Below, one piece after another: positions 5,492-6,364 of a stretch of DNA of 6,364 nucleotides. Location of the stretch: the NCBI GenBank assembly GCA_029934165.1, contig JAOZMU010000213.1:1-6364 (forward strand), in the 5' to 3' direction. The translations under genes and the position numbers were made by a program. The first letter of the stretch is position 1. Each line of letters opens with the position of its first letter. The notes below the pieces were generated by a model. It was given only the letters and a program-made list of their open reading frames with translations, had not been told where the DNA came from and ran no database searches. This DNA is from Bacteroidales bacterium (GTDB lineage Bacteria > Bacteroidota > Bacteroidia > Bacteroidales > JAOZMU01).

Positions 5492-6220
5492 ATGAAATAC
5501 AATTGTTTAGTAATTGACGATGAAGCACAAGCACGCAAATTAATTACTACCTATATTAGCAAAATTCCAGAGCTTGAACTTGTTAGTGCTTGCAAAAATG
5601 CTTTAGAAGGTCAAGCGGTTATGTCTGATACTGAGATAGATATTTTGTTTCTTGATATTAATATGCCCGAACTTAACGGTATTGATTTTATAAAACTATC
5701 AAAAAAAACACCTGCAACAATATTTATTACCGCATATTCTGAATATGCGCTTAGTGGCTATGAATTAGATGTGGTTGATTATCTGCTGAAACCAGTCGAA
5801 TTTCCACGATTTTATAAAGCCGTATTAAAGGCTTTTGAAAGAATAAAAAAGCATAATCCAATTGTTACAAAAAAAGAAGAAGAGAAGCAAAAAGAAGAGA
5901 AGAAATGTATTTTTGTAAAAGCCAATAAAGAAATAATAAAACTAAACATTTCGAGTATTCAATACATTGAAGGTATGCGCGAATATGTCCGTATTTGCAC
6001 CGTAAAACGCAAAATTCTCACTCTTCTTTCGTTAAGCCGGTTTATCGAAATTTTACCCGAAAATCTGTTTTTCAAAGTTCATAAATCCTTTATAGTAAAT
6101 ATACAAACCATAGATAATATTATTGGAAATACTATTTTTATTAATGGAAACGAAATTCCGATAAGCCGAGGAAATAAAAAAGAATTTATTGAGAGAATAA
6201 ATAAAGATGAGTTATTTTAA
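5492..6220 (+). CDS. LytTR-family response regulator
   Basis: This 242-residue regulator has a receiver domain (1-118) and a LytTR DNA-binding domain (about 137-236). The receiver shows the acidic pair D9-D10, phosphoacceptor D55 in LFLDINMP, T80 in FITAY and K100-P101. A strongly charged linker (KKEEEKQKEEKK, 127-138) joins the domains. The LytTR part has the usual I-x-Y-I-E-x-M-R-E-Y-V strand, LSLSRFIEILPENLFFKVHKSF-type core and N-terminal FVKANKEIIKL strand. Such proteins bind direct repeats upstream of target genes after phosphorylation. The start lies 2 bases after the kinase stop, so the two genes are surely one operon. No terminator is visible before repeat R1 begins 17 bases after the stop. 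Targets are unknown; no convincing LytTR site pair was found in the window by eye. Confidence 0.93.
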   Translation: MKYNCLVIDDEAQARKLITTYISKIPELELVSACKNALEGQAVMSDTEIDILFLDINMPELNGIDFIKLSKKTPATIFITAYSEYALSGYELDVVDYLLKPVEFPRFYKAVLKAFERIKKHNPIVTKKEEEKQKEEKKCIFVKANKEIIKLNISSIQYIEGMREYVRICTVKRKILTLLSLSRFIEILPENLFFKVHKSFIVNIQTIDNIIGNTIFINGNEIPISRGNKKEFIERINKDELF

Positions 6221-6236
6221 TTAGCTACTAAGTACT

Positions 6237-6316
6237 CTTACAAAAGTTCTTACGCTTTTTATTAACCTAAGTTGCTAATTCACAGCTTAAACGTTTCATA
6301 AAAAATAGGTCTTAGA
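6237..6316 (+). repeat. Dispersed repeat R1, copy 2
   Basis: It matches 18-97 in direct orientation (76 of 80 bases). It starts 17 bases after the response regulator stop and may serve as its 3' end. In the minus-strand frame that is open in copy 1, the A-to-C difference at 6267 creates a TAG stop. The copy passes without a gap into R2 at 6317. Confidence 0.85.
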
Positions 6317-6364
6317 TAAAATGAATTTAATAAAGTAAGCCATTAAAATTCCTAACTAAAACTA
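6317..6364 (+). repeat. First half of repeat R2, cut by the window end
   Basis: All 48 bases are the exact reverse complement of 2800-2847. The unit presumably continues beyond the window. With 2754-2847 it forms inverted repeats on both sides of the deiminase, kinase and regulator genes. Confidence 0.8.

Overview
The window is AT-rich DNA from a member of the Bacteroidota, probably uncultured or environmental. Three things point there: a secreted enzyme ending in a type IX secretion (T9SS) sorting domain, a His_kinase/LytTR two-component pair of the LytS/LytR type, and starts without Shine-Dalgarno sequences next to TAnnTTTG-like promoter boxes. All five intact genes lie on the + strand. No transposase, integrase, CRISPR array, tRNA or rRNA was seen.

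Layout. Bases 1-97 are repeat DNA: the tail of repeat R2 followed by a full copy of repeat R1. A membrane-anchored glycerophosphodiester phosphodiesterase-like gene follows (169-1038). A 554-base gap (1039-1592) holds a 10-bp inverted repeat and the decayed 3' end of an rtcB RNA ligase gene. Next is a two-domain lipoprotein of unknown function (1593-2339) with a strong intrinsic terminator. A second long gap (2340-2955) contains a 138-bp MITE-like palindrome with 24-bp imperfect terminal inverted repeats, two TATCTTTG boxes, and a full inverted copy of R2. Then come a T9SS-exported agmatine/peptidylarginine deiminase-family enzyme (2956-4341) and a tight two-gene operon for a LytS-type histidine kinase (4506-5489) and a LytTR response regulator (5492-6220). 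The window ends with a second R1 copy running into the first half of another R2.

How the parts relate. Kinase and regulator form one two-component system, coupled by a 2-base gap. The secreted deiminase lies 5' of them on the same strand and could be a target, but the sequence shows no direct link. The phosphodiesterase and the lipoprotein look like independent cell-envelope genes. The intergenic DNA is the most distinctive part: two dispersed repeats that alternate at both window ends, a nested palindrome whose two inner hairpins keep their own pairing, and a gene remnant beside an inverted repeat. Together they suggest a rearranged accessory region, not a conserved chromosomal operon. I see no clear new defence or biosynthetic system.
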